Positions 22,916 through 34,607 of a DNA stretch of 64,000 nucleotides are shown one piece after another; within the stretch, counting starts at the first letter, position 1, and each line of letters starts with the position of its first letter. Source of the stretch: Gordius sp. MW1 (Eukaryota > Nematomorpha > Gordioida > Gordea > Gordiidae); NCBI GenBank assembly GCA_964036665.1, contig OZ038530.1, positions 23,272,001 through 23,336,000 on the forward strand, written 5' to 3'. The translations under genes and the position numbers were made by a program. The notes beneath the pieces are model-generated. The model searched no databases and was not told where the DNA came from. It saw only the letters and a program-made list of their open reading frames with translations.

Positions 22916-23389
22916 TTAATATATGGTAATTTTATTAGTTAAATATGTAAATCTTTTAATTGGTTTAAGTAAAATTTATAATAAATTTCCGCTGTGTTAC
23001 TTAGTAAGGAGCAAAGAAAAAAGGCGGGTAATTAAAATTTGACTTATTTTTAATAGCATTAAAGAGCAGGTTAAACTAAATATGTATAGTACATTATTTG
23101 AAATAGGGGTAATACCAAATAGTTATAAAGACAATCGTTATATAGTTTTACCAATGATATCATTTTACAAAAAAATAACATTTTTGTTGTCAATATACCA
23201 GTTTTATTTTGGGTTTTAATTAATTTGTACAAACTCACAGTACACCATGTAAATGTACCCTTAACATTATCTTTTTAATTACATAGTTTTGTTGTTATAT
23301 ATGCATTTTTAATAAATAGATTAAATATATTTTATTGTGGGTATTTTCGCTTAGAGAAATAACCCGTAAGTTTTTGCTTTAGCAACCGA

Positions 23390-23975
23390 CCGGGGACGAG
23401 CCGTAATATAACCTAGCGGGTTCGGGCAGTGCAAGGAACAAGAAAGACCCTCATAGCCCATAAAGCTTCTAGATTCTATTGTATATTATAAAGTTTAAAC
23501 AAAGTATTTTTTATGGTGTTTTATATTAAATTATAATTATGAAATGTTTATTTAATTAACAATAAAAATAAAATTATATTATTCTCGTTACTCATTCATT
23601 CATTTATCAATATCTCAACGAGCACTTTTAATTGATAAGTGTTATTTAAAAACTATATAGACCTGGTCCACTCCAATCATACCCTTTTAAACTTTATAAA
23701 TTTTAGAGTACGCTAGGTTAATATTTAGATAAGGTTAATTTTTTAAAAGATTACTATTAACATCTGTTTCCGTAAAATATATATATTGTTTATTCAATAA
23801 TAAAACTAAATCGAATATTAAAAGATGCAAAATATTAGATATATACGATCCCGGGATCGGGGTTAAAAAATTTAGCGGGCGGGTCTATCATTTATTATTT
23901 TGATGGGCCTGGACCCGGCCCAGGGTTTATATATTCAAATAGGGGCGTGAGGCTCGTTGCAGGTCTTTAATTTTG
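23390..23975. repeat. Degraded GC-rich-ended element
   Basis: The left side carries GACGAGCCGTAATATAACCT AGCGGGTTCGGGC. The right side carries GGGCCTGGACCCGGCCC and GTTGCAGGTCT. Both resemble the interior of 19821-20606, with an AT-rich middle. The terminal repeats are too worn to place exactly. Confidence 0.5.
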
Positions 23976-25288
23976 CATGTTCATGTGTAAGTCGAAGGCA
24001 AACGAAAGAGGGAACATCTAAGATATGAGAACATGATAGTAATATGAACTTAAAAAGGTACGTTCTAGTGAATTTTAAAAAAGAAATTATACATAGGAAT
24101 AGCTGATTATTAAGTTTAACAAATGGCCATGGAAAATATTTATTAATCGCCGACCCCTCTCCACTGGATAAAAATAAAGCTTAGCTACCCCAAGGGAAAA
24201 ATGCTATACGCCTTCGTATTTGATGCTTGCACACATTGGTTATACAAAATCTTCTAGTTTTTGATCTTGTTTAGAGTATAGTATTATTATTATGTATTTT
24301 AACTTTTAAAGATGTCAATTTCAAGCATATTTGTAAACAGCTGTCAGATATATTTGATTAAAGATTGCTCACCAAGGTAATCACAAAAAAATGTTTTGCT
24401 ATAATTTTTTTCACCAGATTATTTTTAATTAGAATGTCTGTGTTGATACCGCTTAATTAATTAAAAATGAAACGACCTCTATTTGTTATACAAAGTAAAT
24501 GTCAAGTAAGAGATTGAACTATATGCTTATACAAGTTTAACGATTGTGGACCAATTAAAGAAAAACTTATATGTCTATCTTCTGTCATAAAAACTATCGT
24601 AGCTCGTTCGTAGTGTTATAAAGGGCGCGTTGGGGGCCGCCTCGAGGGGTCTTCTAGACTGAAGTGTTAATTCACTTTTTATGGATTTTTAATTTGGGTG
24701 TGATGTACACCAACCACTAGTATATTATTCTGTCATAGAGACTCGGATGTGCTATTGAATTTATATATGCTTATGGGGTGTTGGCTTGTTATTATTCAAC
24801 CCACTGTGTGCTGTTATGTGCAGTCATGTATATATAATCTAAGATCCAAATTTGTAGCCACAAGACACAATGGAGGTGCTATAAAAATAACAAAGTTCGC
24901 TCTAGTAATTTTATGTAAGATTAGAACCATAGAGGAATTAAATAAAGGCTTTTAACACGATGCAAGCACTTCTCACGATAAACTTTTATTATGGTAATAG
25001 TATAAGTCTGTTTTTTCGTTTCATAAGTTTAAGTGTAATAAGAGGCGCTAATAAACATCCTTAATTTTTCGCATTTGCTTAGCTTTGTGGCTTTAAAAAT
25101 TTATTTTATATCTATGGAAGGTCAAAAGTAGGAGTGACAATCAGAATCAGAGTAATCAAGGGTCGGGTTTAAAAAGCTGTACTTAATAATTCTGCATATG
25201 GTGTCATAAAAAGCGATTGTCTAATAATTTGAATAATTTACTTACTCTCGGGTTTGGTACCATTTAGGAGACCTTTAAATTAAGTCAT
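23976..25288. other. Spacer upstream of RCC1L, no gene seen
   Basis: AT-rich, with one GC-richer patch near 24625-24660. No motif or exon was recognised. The RCC1L promoter must lie in the distal part, but no clear box can be assigned. Confidence 0.35.
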
Positions 25289-27434
25289 ATGCTTAAAAAC
25301 GCTTCTTATAAAACTTTTTACAAAAATTACTCTTCCCTAACTTTCTTAAATGAGCTCACTGCTAGAACTGAACAAAATAAATATGAAACAGATTTGCTTA
25401 TCACTGAATTACCTGGAACAGGCAAAAGGATAAAAATGCGTGGCTATATATGGGGTGGTGGGCAGTATGGGGCATTAGGTAGTGAGAAACTCTTACGTCC
25501 TCCTAATGAAGGGAAAGCAAAATTGTATATTAAAGCACCTATGCAAATGCATTTCACTCAAAAATTTGAGGTAATTCTTAACCCTATATTTTACCATTTG
25601 AAAGATTAATAAAGTTTCTTGTGGTTATGGTTTTACAATATTTGCCTCAAATAGCCTGTTATATGGATGTGGCTTAAATAATTATTCTCAAATTGGCTAT
25701 CATGAAGCTAGAAAAAATTCAGGTGAACATTTGTTAAATTCAATTATACATTTTTAAGAGGTTTAATTAAAGAAATTTTTTCTCTTAATTGTAGTTTAAA
25801 CAGAGTAAGAGTGGGGCAGATACCCCCTCCAAAGAATATTATGTATAAACTTTGACAAAGAATCATTTACGCATAATTGAAACAAATATTTGCACCCCTC
25901 CCCCCCCCCCCCCCCCCCCCTATATAGGCCCAATAGTTGTGATATTGCAATCAATTGGACAAAAAACCTAATTTTCAAACATTTTTTGAAAACCTCCATT
26001 ATTAAAATGTTTAGGTAATAAATGTTAATGATTTAACATAGTAAATTGTATTTAACTCCTGTAATGTCCCAAAATAAAAAATAAATAGTATTCCTTATTA
26101 ATGTTATATTTTAAAATACATCAAATTACCTTATCATACTTATAGGAAATAGTTTAGAGTTTGTCCTAGAACCTGTTCCTATCAGAATTCCATTTAAAAC
26201 AAAAAGCCATCAAATTCTAAAAATTTCAGCCGGCCAAAATCATTGTGCAATTTTAACATCAGAAGGTATATACACATTTGGCAAAAATGAGTTTGGCCAA
26301 TGTGGAAGGAAAGTTTTACCAGATGAGAATTATAAGTAGAATATAATTTGATATTTATCATATTTAATGTATTAGAGATAATCCTATAATTCACTTTATT
26401 AATCAATCTGACCTTCCCCCAATAAATGATGTAGTTTGCAGTGATAATACTACTTATCTTATAACTAAGTCTGGTGTATATGCATTTGGACAAGGTACTT
26501 ATGGACAAATTGGTAATAATTTATGTTATACCTTATGTATGATATTTTAGTTAATAAGCTTTTTAAAATTAAATTACAATCAATTTTTGTATTTAAGGTA
26601 ATGGTACATTTAATAGTATCAATTCTGAGCCTAGTTTGGTTGATACACACACCAATTGTGGAATGGGACTTGATTCTGATGATCACGTTGTAAAACTAAG
26701 TTCTAGATCTACAACAATATTAGCACTTACGAAGAAAGGCAAAGTTATTGGTTGGGGTTCGGGGGAACATGGGCAATTCAGTGGATTAAATATTTTTAAA
26801 GACACAACAAAATTATCTAATCCTGACAATATCTCTACCCCTGTCCCCAATATCTCTACCCCTGTCCCATTAGATGATTTGTTATCAACAGCTCTCAGGT
26901 TAAAAAATGCAAAGGAAAACATGGATAAATCCAAAGATCGTATAATCCCAATTGATGTAGCCTGTACCCATACGGCATGTGCATTAGTTGACAAACATTC
27001 TGGCTCTGTATACGTCTGGGGCATGGGTATTCTTGGAAAAGGGCCATCTTTAAGGTTTTAAATCTTATTTTTACAACCAAACATTATTTAGTTTTATCAA
27101 AATTTATACTTCTACAAATCATTCATTTTATAGCCATTCCAGCTATCCCTCTTTAATACCAAAAACAATATTCTTCCCCAACGTCACATCACAAAATGTT
27201 TTGGAGAAAAACGAGGATAGGGTAACTAAAGTATATGGTGGATATTCCCATTTTGCAGCCCTTACGTCAAATGGGGGATTGTATACTTGGGGTCAAAACA
27301 GAGTTGGAACATTAGGACTTGGTCATACAAACCCTCAATATTTTCCCTTTAGAGTTGTGTTAATGTGTAGTGAAATATCTCAAGTTTCTTTGGGATATGA
27401 TCACACTGCCATTATAAGTAAAACTTTAGTCTAA
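25289..27434 (+). CDS. RCC1L: RCC1-like protein of mitochondria (RCC1L/WBSCR16), 6 exons
   Basis: Exons are 25289-25570, 25605-25722, 26146-26335, 26376-26512, 26598-27054 and 27134-27434. All five introns are GT-AG and phases agree, giving 494 residues (human RCC1L is of similar length). Seven blade signatures appear in order: YIWGGGQYGALG, LYGCGLNNYSQIG, IYTFGKNEFGQCG, VYAFGQGTYGQIG, VIGWGSGEHGQF, VYVWGMGILGKG and LYTWGQNRVGTLG. Family-specific stretches such as CGYGFT, EFVLEPVPI, GILGKGP and SHFAALTSNGGLYTWG identify RCC1L rather than nuclear RCC1. RCC1L is known to be a mitochondrial factor for mitoribosome assembly. The N-terminus (about 45 residues, basic and hydroxylated) could be a mitochondrial presequence. 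Two introns are 34 and 40 bp. Intron 2 holds a C/G tract. The gene converges on MRPS17. An AATAAA lies near 27455. Confidence 0.92.
25890..25922. repeat. Long C tract in RCC1L intron 2
   Basis: About 20 consecutive C bases, preceded by CCCCTCC, lie within the second intron of RCC1L. The exact length is likely to be unreliable in any assembly. Confidence 0.8.
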
Positions 27435-27451
27435 TATATGTAAAAAATGTG

Positions 27452-27462
27452 AAAAATAAAAG
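27452..27462 (+). terminator. Poly(A) signal of RCC1L
   Basis: AATAAA sits about 20 bases after the RCC1L stop codon. It is the nearest canonical signal and implies a very short 3' untranslated region. Confidence 0.5.
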
Positions 27463-27891
27463 AGTAAATTTCTTTTAATATTGTTCACCCAAATAAGAGT
27501 GCAGATATTATTTTATTTAAATGAAAAAAGTAGATAAGGGTGCATTAAATACTTTGAATTAATGTTAAAAATCAAGTAATAATGTATTAATCAACCATCC
27601 ATACAAATAATAAAAAGTTGACACATCCTTTTAAATTTCAACATTGTAACTTACAAAAAGGACAAAAGGCATAAACAATTTATTTAGAGCATAATTTTTT
27701 AATTAATAAGTGGTAATTATTTTCTAAATTTTAATTGGTTCATAAAATTTCTTCATTTTCTCAAGATTTTAAGGGCAAAATAAAAAATGATCATTAAAAT
27801 TTATTTAATCATTATTATTTATACTAGATGTACCATATTTTATATACAAAAAAATTTCAACAATCATATTTTAATATTTTGCAATATAAAT

Positions 27892-28470
27892 TTATTTGGA
27901 CAAATTCATATCCTTTAAATTGTATCCCTTGAATTCAAATTCTGGTGTTTGCATATTTCTAATAATTTCGTGTATTTTCTCATCACCTCGTTTATTGTCA
28001 GCATAATTTATCCCTTCTACTTTTCTCTTACTTATAGGATCTGTAACATTACCAAACTAATATACGTATTTAATGCAATTGTAAGCATTACTTGATAGAG
28101 AATTTCTTTGAGTTTAAAATGAATATCTTTTGCATAAGGTATTTCCATTTTTTTAATTAACACTATATCTCCTTCTTTGGCCTTAAACTCAGGATCATAG
28201 GCTAATATGTTTTCCTTCTCATCAAAATACTTACGGATAATAGCGTTCATATTTATATATTTATACCATGGTTAAAAAATCATCCATAATCATCTTAGTA
28301 CATTCAACGCTATTTACTTCTGGCGTTTTAGTGTTCTTTGGACCAACAACACCAACGGCTACCCCTAAATTACTTAGAGATTCGATAACTTTTCCTTTCC
28401 ATGGTTCCCATATTAACTTTCTCCTAATCCATTTCAAATTTTTATATGATTTGTAGATCGGTGTGCGCAT
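27892..28470 (-). CDS. MRPS17: Mitochondrial small-subunit ribosomal protein uS17m (MRPS17), 3 exons
   Basis: On the minus strand exons are 28470-28267, 28229-28092 and 28056-27892, separated by GT-AG introns of 37 and 35 bp, all phase 0. The 168-residue product follows S17m. KGKVIESLSNLGVAVGVVGP is the first strands of the OB-fold, then MDDFLTMYFDEKENILAYD matches the family block L-x-MYFxxxxxxFAHD. Next come KEGDIVLIKKM (GDxVLIR block), FKLKEILYQ and FGNVTDPISKRKVEG (the LGDVTDPxTGKK block). uS17m binds the small mitoribosomal rRNA. The first about 25 residues are basic and may target the protein to mitochondria. The apparent open frame running past each exon ends in a stop inside the tiny intron, which supports the splicing. 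It faces RCC1L with only 457 bases between stop codons. Confidence 0.9.
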
Positions 28471-28616
28471 ATTGAAATATGCGGCGTTTTATTACAAGGT
28501 ATAAACACACAAAGTCTCACAAAACATAAATTATATAATGACCCTAATTTTGAGTCTTACCTTAAAATTAATACCTAATTCTTCTAATGTCTAATGACTT
28601 TTTCTCTTCTTTTTTA

Positions 28617-29536
28617 TCAGTTATTTGCTCCCACATTCTTGTGGTTTGTTTTGATAAGTTTTTTCCATCTTGACCGGGTGAGTGCCATGTCTTGACTAAT
28701 CTCTTTAGTTTCCATAACTTTATTGACTTGCCCTTTCCACGTGGCATGGGGTCGTCCTCTTCCTCTCTTCCCCGGTATCTCCATGTCCAGTACTTTTCTA
28801 TACTTCATCCGTGCCCCTTCTTAATATATGCCCATACCACCTTAGCCGATTTTCGTTAATCATGTCCGCCATAGGTTAAATACCCATTTTTGTCATGAGA
28901 AAGTCATAGTCATATGGTCTAGCTTAGTATACCCCAAGCTCTACCATATCATTCTCATCTCTGTGGCTTGTAATAGCTTTCCTTCCGTGGTGTTTAATGC
29001 CCATGTTTCACTTCCATAGAGTAACACCGGTCTTACGTTGGATTTGTAAGCTTTGCTCTTCAACCATATTGTCATTTTCTCGTCGCACATTACACCGGAT
29101 ATACTTCGCCATTTAAGCCATCCTTTTTGGATCCGGGAATTGACTTCTGTTGCGCAACCTCCCTCTTGATGTAGCATCGAACCGAGGTATGTAAACCTGT
29201 CTACTTTTGGGTACTTTAGATGGTCATCCAGCGATGGGGTGCTTGTACCGTGCATTTCCATGTATACCGTTTTTCGATCGTTGACCTTTAAACCATATCC
29301 AGCTAAGCGCTTTGACCACTTTTCGGCTTCTTCAAATACTTTCTCCCTTGTTTCCTCGCATAGTATTATATTATCGGCATATAGCATACACCATGGCGAC
29401 GGCTTTTGAATGTTTCTCGTTATCGTGTCTATAATTATATAAAATAAAAAGGGACTTAAAGCAAAGCCTTGATGTAATCCAATATTAACCCGAAAAGGTT
29501 TAGAGTCTGCAACTGTCATCCTAACGCAAGAGTTTG
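28617..29536 (-). mobile_element. RTE-like LINE fragment, 5'-truncated, mutated YADN
   Basis: On the minus strand, 29519-28941 encodes CVRMTVADSKPFRVNIGLHQ (starting just before), GFALSPFLFYIIIDT and PWCMLYADNIILCEE. GYGLKVNDRKT, FTYLGSM and LLYGSETW follow. The piece at 28808-28617 holds GKRGRGRPHATWKGQV and ends the element. The catalytic F/YADD box reads YADN, so polymerase activity would be lost. The copy is cut at about 29536 where the TCTCG-rich element begins, and stops lie between the two pieces. Confidence 0.85.
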
Positions 29537-29538
29537 AG

Positions 29539-32057
29539 TAGTGTTTCGATCGCGTCTCGGTCTCGAAAGCAAAATCTCGTCTCGTCTCGGGAGCGATTAT
29601 AAAAATCTAGATCTCGTCTCGGTCTAGAAAAATCTCGGTCTCGTCTCGGCGAGAATTCTCGTCTCGTCTCGACATTTAAGAAAAATTTATACAAAATAAA
29701 AATTTCTCCTGGTTTATTAAAATTTTTAATTAGGTGTTACAAAAATCCAAGTCGTATACCTTTAGATTTAAAAAAAAACTTAATACACAAAATGATATAG
29801 CGCGAAATGACATCTCATTGACAATAGATAACATTTTCTATGGAGTGCAAATTAAAAAATTATAAATAAATTTGAAGTATAGTACGAAAGGATTGCTGTT
29901 TGTTTAATATATAAAATAGCATAACTGTGCATTAAATTTAGAATTGAATTGGTGTTTATTGACACTTTTTAAATTTGAGTTTAGACCAGTACTCTTGTGA
30001 GTGTTTTGGAGCTTAAACTTTTATATAATAAATATACTAACTGACAAGACCTTATTAAATTTTATACAAATTATAACATTTGTATCAAATTCACTGTGTC
30101 TGTTAAATTTCAACAGACGAAATTTATAAGTTTACCTATATTTGACTTAGTTACATATTTAGGCAAATTGAGACCCAACATTAACTCTGGCTAAAACCTC
30201 AAAGTTGCTTAACATATTTAAGGCAAATGTTTTAGGACATTGATATTGCCATCATAAATTATAACCCATAAATATTATTACAGGTTTACTATCGCGTTTT
30301 ATAAGCCACAAAAAGTGCGAGTGACTTTTATGGTAATATTATTATTACAAAATTGATAACTTGTTGCACAAATTAAAACGTTGTAAAAACAACAATAAAA
30401 GCAGCATTACTATAGGATCAAGAACATAAGGTTTCAAACTGTAAATTAAAGTGCGCGTATTTTATTTTAGGACAAAAATCATTATAATCAAATTAGTATT
30501 TTATCTTCCAATTTGAACTAACTTTGCCATTAGAAAGTTATTTATCTAGTACACTATAAGTTGTGTATTTATTTTATATTGCAAAATTACCACAACTATA
30601 GAAATTATAGTATCAAATGCATCTGCCAACTCCAGTTTATGAGGTGAAAAGTAATGCATATGAAAAAACAATGTATTCACATAATGTCTTATTAAGGTTT
30701 AAAAACTCGGGAGGTATGTTATTAGTTGAAGCTTAAAACTTCTAGAAAACTCATGATTTAATGTATTACGGTATCATTGAATACTCAGTTGAACTTTTAA
30801 AATCGTTAGGCAGGCACAAATGACATTAGGATACCCAAAAAAGCTCGTGCTACCATAGCTTAACTTGTATGATTATTCGAACTAATTGACCACCACCAAT
30901 TTATAATTACTGCATCAAGTCGGATAGGAAACTAAGTTCAAATATGCTTTAGTAATATTTACTACTCCATCAGAATCATTCTAAGTCTAAAATTTAGTAA
31001 CATTTAATAATTCTAAGGATTCATATATGTGAGAAATATATTATTAAATTATTTACATACCCTAAGTGCCATCCATACTTAGGTAAATGAACTGAAATTG
31101 CCAAATTTTAAAATTTTTGGGAAAATATATCATAATTACTACACTTAGGTGTTATTTTAATATAAAATATATTCATATCGTATTGATTTATATTTAATAC
31201 CTTAAATGTAAATCAGGCATATTAAAATACACAATAATTTACTAAAATCTAATGATCAATAAAAACCCGAGATCTCGCCGAAAAAATCTCGTCTCGATCT
31301 CGGGTCAGTTTTTCAAATTCTCGTCGAGACCGAGAATTTTCTCGGTTTTCCCGCATCACTAAACTAAACTATAATATTTTAACCCATTTAATTTAGTTAT
31401 TAATTAAAAAACACCCCCTCATTTACGCCATTGATCAGAACTCTTTCTAAGTCCAAAATCGTGTACAAATATGTGATAAATATATTATTAAATTATTCAC
31501 ATACCCTAAGGGCCATCTATACTTAGGTAAATGAACTAAAATTGCTAAATTTTAAAATTTTTGCAAAAATGTATAATATTTACTACATTTAGGTGCTTTT
31601 TAATATCAAATATATTCCAATTATATTGATTTATAGGTGTAGAGAAATATATTCTCTACTTTAGCTTTATTATAACCCAAAACAAAAATGATTCAAAATG
31701 AATAAAATTTAGTTAAAACATCTTGTTTATATAGTAGCGAGGTGAGTGGTGAAATAATAAGGTTAAGATATATGAATAGTGATGGGTGTGAATGGTTAAG
31801 TTCTTCGGACGAGCAAGTTGCTTTATTCTAATTACCTAGAAGGTTAAATTCTTTCCTATGTAAAGATAGAATTCCAAGTAAGTATATTCAAAAAGAAAGG
31901 TTAGTGTAACCATATAGGCAATAATTTACCAAAATCGAATGATCAATAAAAAGCCGACTCGTCCCGTCTCGACATCAAAATTCTCGTCTCGAACTAGTGT
32001 CAATTTTTTTACTTCTCGTCTCGAGACCGTGATTATCTCGATTTTTCCGCATCACTA
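29539..32057. mobile_element. Composite TCTCG-rich hAT-like element with duplicated right half
   Basis: The left end starts TAGTGTTTCGATCGCGTC and continues with TCTCGTCTCGGTCTCG repeats. Inverse ends reading CCGCATCACTA occur twice, at 31361 and 32057. The segment of about 30980-31361 is repeated at about 31440-32057 (TTATTAAATTATTxACATAC, CTTAGGTAAATGAACT and so on), so the right half is duplicated. The second copy is further interrupted by the solo LTR at 31638-31912. No ORF was recognised. An 8-bp target duplication is not clear. Confidence 0.6.
31638..31912. mobile_element. Solo LTR with TATAGG target duplication
   Basis: The 275-bp insert begins TGTAGAGAAATATATTC and ends AGTGTAACCA, giving the TG...CA termini of LTR retrotransposons. 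TATAGG flanks both sides (31632-31637 and 31913-31918). The paralogous segment near 31200 lacks the insert. A diverged relative lies at 33845-34102. Confidence 0.75.
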
Positions 32058-32597
32058 GCAAGACATAATCCCAAAACATTGCTAAAATTAACATGAGTAT
32101 TTAATTGCTTACCTTTGATTATAGAACTGTAACACGATCAAAGCTCTTCAAATTTAATAAAATTTACCTAATATTCCATGAGGGTTTTTCCTCTAATATA
32201 ATTCATAGTTTGTGACAAAATTTTTACTAGCTATTATAAGCTGTTCAAAGTGCTAAATATATTCAACATTTTAATTAGGTGATTTTAAAATTTAAATGAA
32301 AAAACAAAAGGCAAATTGAAATTTTGTGTTTGTTATTATTACTTATTAATTTCAATTACAAATATCTTAAGAACTATTATTATAGTAGAAATTATAGGAC
32401 ATATTGTAAACATTAAATATTTACAAATTGATACATGTTCCATAATTAATATTTAACTTTTTGAGGCCAAATGTTAATGATAAATAATAATAAACTAATA
32501 ATTTACAAGATGTTTTTTAAACATTCTTATAATGTTCAGTTGTTCGTATAGTTAGTAAGAACTACTGATCATTTACATATATTGCAATGCCTGCAAT

Positions 32598-32768
32598 CAT
32601 GGGGGTAGCCATAATTGGAATAAGAGGGGGGGGGGCTTAAATGATTTAGGGAGGGTCAAAATAACAATTTTTTTAAAATATTAGCCCTAATTTAATAAAA
32701 TTTCAAAGATTTTTTGGATTTAGAGGGTGGCAGCCGCCCCTCCCTGCCACCCTCTGGCTAAGCCCATG
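32598..32768. mobile_element. Family A miniature element
   Basis: It starts CATGGGGGTAGCCATAATTGG and ends CTGGCTAAGCCCATG, with GGCAGCCGCCCCTCCCTG near the right end. Confidence 0.8.
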
Positions 32769-33844
32769 TCTGTACTTACAATACACCTGTCCAAGTTATC
32801 AATAATCTCGATATAATAAAAATTTTTGTCGGTGGCGTTATGGATTTTATAAATTCTGTAACTAATATGTCTATATTTGCATAACACAGCCTGTTAAATT
32901 TTTTTATAATCTTATTCTGCCTTTCAAATTTTCTTAAGATAAAACAATCATATTTAGTTTTTCGAGGCAAAATGTTATTAAAATGATTTAAAAATTGGGA
33001 TTCTGCGTTATCGGGTTGTGCACTTTAAGAAATATTTTTACTTATTAATCAAAATCATATATTTGAGATATATAAAAATATTAAATCGTTATTTAAAAAC
33101 CTTGATGTTTTAAGTAGATTTGGCAAAGGCCATATTACTTTATTATGTTAAATAGTTATATTAATTTGAATTTCGAAAAGGCATAATAAATCAAGTTCTT
33201 TAAATTTTTTATGGAAGACTGTTTAGAACAAAACTAGATTTGTAAAATTAAGTCTTGTGTGGTTTTAATTACACTATTAAAGTCATTAACGGCTTAAGCA
33301 AGCGTCGTTGCAACGATCTTTGTAACTTAAGGCATAATAATGACGATTAATTTTAGAAACATATTAAATTAATATGTCCATCCTTTCAAAGTTTCGGAAA
33401 CATGTATATTCGGACAAATCTCGGTCCTCACTATGTGACTTTACCCATTATGGTTTTGTATCAATAGTAAAATGGGACGAAAATTTAATCAGAAACAGAT
33501 TTCTACATAGCATAATCTGAGTTGGGTTTTAATCTTGATAGGTTGATCGGGCTGTTGCCAGCTGAGTAGAATGATGTCGGGATGAATTTAGTTTATTGAT
33601 ATTAGAAGCCTTGCAAATAAAGAAATCAAAAAATGTGCTTAACGGTAGATATGTCTAAAATAATGTATGAGCCTTTGTACGTATATCAGCCAGTATAAAT
33701 CCAATCAATACAGATTTTATACTTTGCTCAAGACTCAAAAATACCAATTAATAAAATTAAAAATAGTGTATGGGAAAAGAATATTTAAATTTTATCATTC
33801 CTCAAACCCCAACATCGTTCCTATAGCGTTTGAATTGGTACTTG
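32769..33844. other. AT-rich spacer, no gene seen
   Basis: No exon or repeat boundary was recognised in this stretch. Confidence 0.35.
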
Positions 33845-34117
33845 TGTAGAAGATTAGGTTTCTACTTTATTATAACCCAAAAGGAAAGCGATTAAAAAAA
33901 ATAAAATTTAGTTAAAACATCGTGTTTATATACACATCTAGCGAGGTTATTGGTGTGAATAATAATGGTGAATTACGAGACATTCAAATACTTGAATGTA
34001 TTCACTTTTATGAATAGGGTGCGTGAATACTTGAATAATAAAGGTTAAGTTTTTGCCTAGGTGAGTTGATATATTCAAATTAAGTTTTTGCCTAGGTAAC
34101 CATATACTTAACCATAT
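33845..34117. repeat. Diverged copy of the solo LTR family
   Basis: The segment shares CTACTTTATTATAACCCAAAA, AAAATTTAGTTAAAACATCxTG and a GTAACCA end with the LTR at 31638-31912, but has extra tandem pieces (TTAAGTTTTTGCCTAGGT twice) and no clear target duplication. Confidence 0.5.
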
Positions 34118-34607
34118 ATTTTTTTCAAAGTGGCATTCACCCTTTAAATGAGAATTTCAGGCAATTAAAAGAAATAATCATTTAGAGGAAAACTTCTTCT
34201 ATATAAGAAGAGATTTTGTCAGAAATAAAGGCATAAAAATATGCAAATTCAATTAACTAGCTGTTTTAAAAAGCCTGACGCCAATAGATTTGATTGTGTG
34301 AGCATTTTGGTTAACATCAAACCTTTTAAGATTAACTTTTTAAATAAGGCTGATTGCTTCCTAATTTTTTTTTCATTAATTGATTCTATACAAATACTAA
34401 ATCAGCTTTAAATATTATAAGCCTTGTTTGGTTTTCTGTGCTTGTAATGCCTCCTATGAACGTGATTTTGATAATATTATGTTATTAATGTTATAATTGC
34501 ACCATAAAATATACCAACATGTGATTGCAGCCATCCATAATTTTGTGATTGAATCTCATATGTTATTTTAAATTTTCGTGTTTATAATTTATTTTTCATC
34601 CATAATA

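Noticed and set aside
26683..27080. Minus-strand ORFs over RCC1L
   Set aside because: They mirror the long fifth exon of RCC1L and carry no motif of their own.
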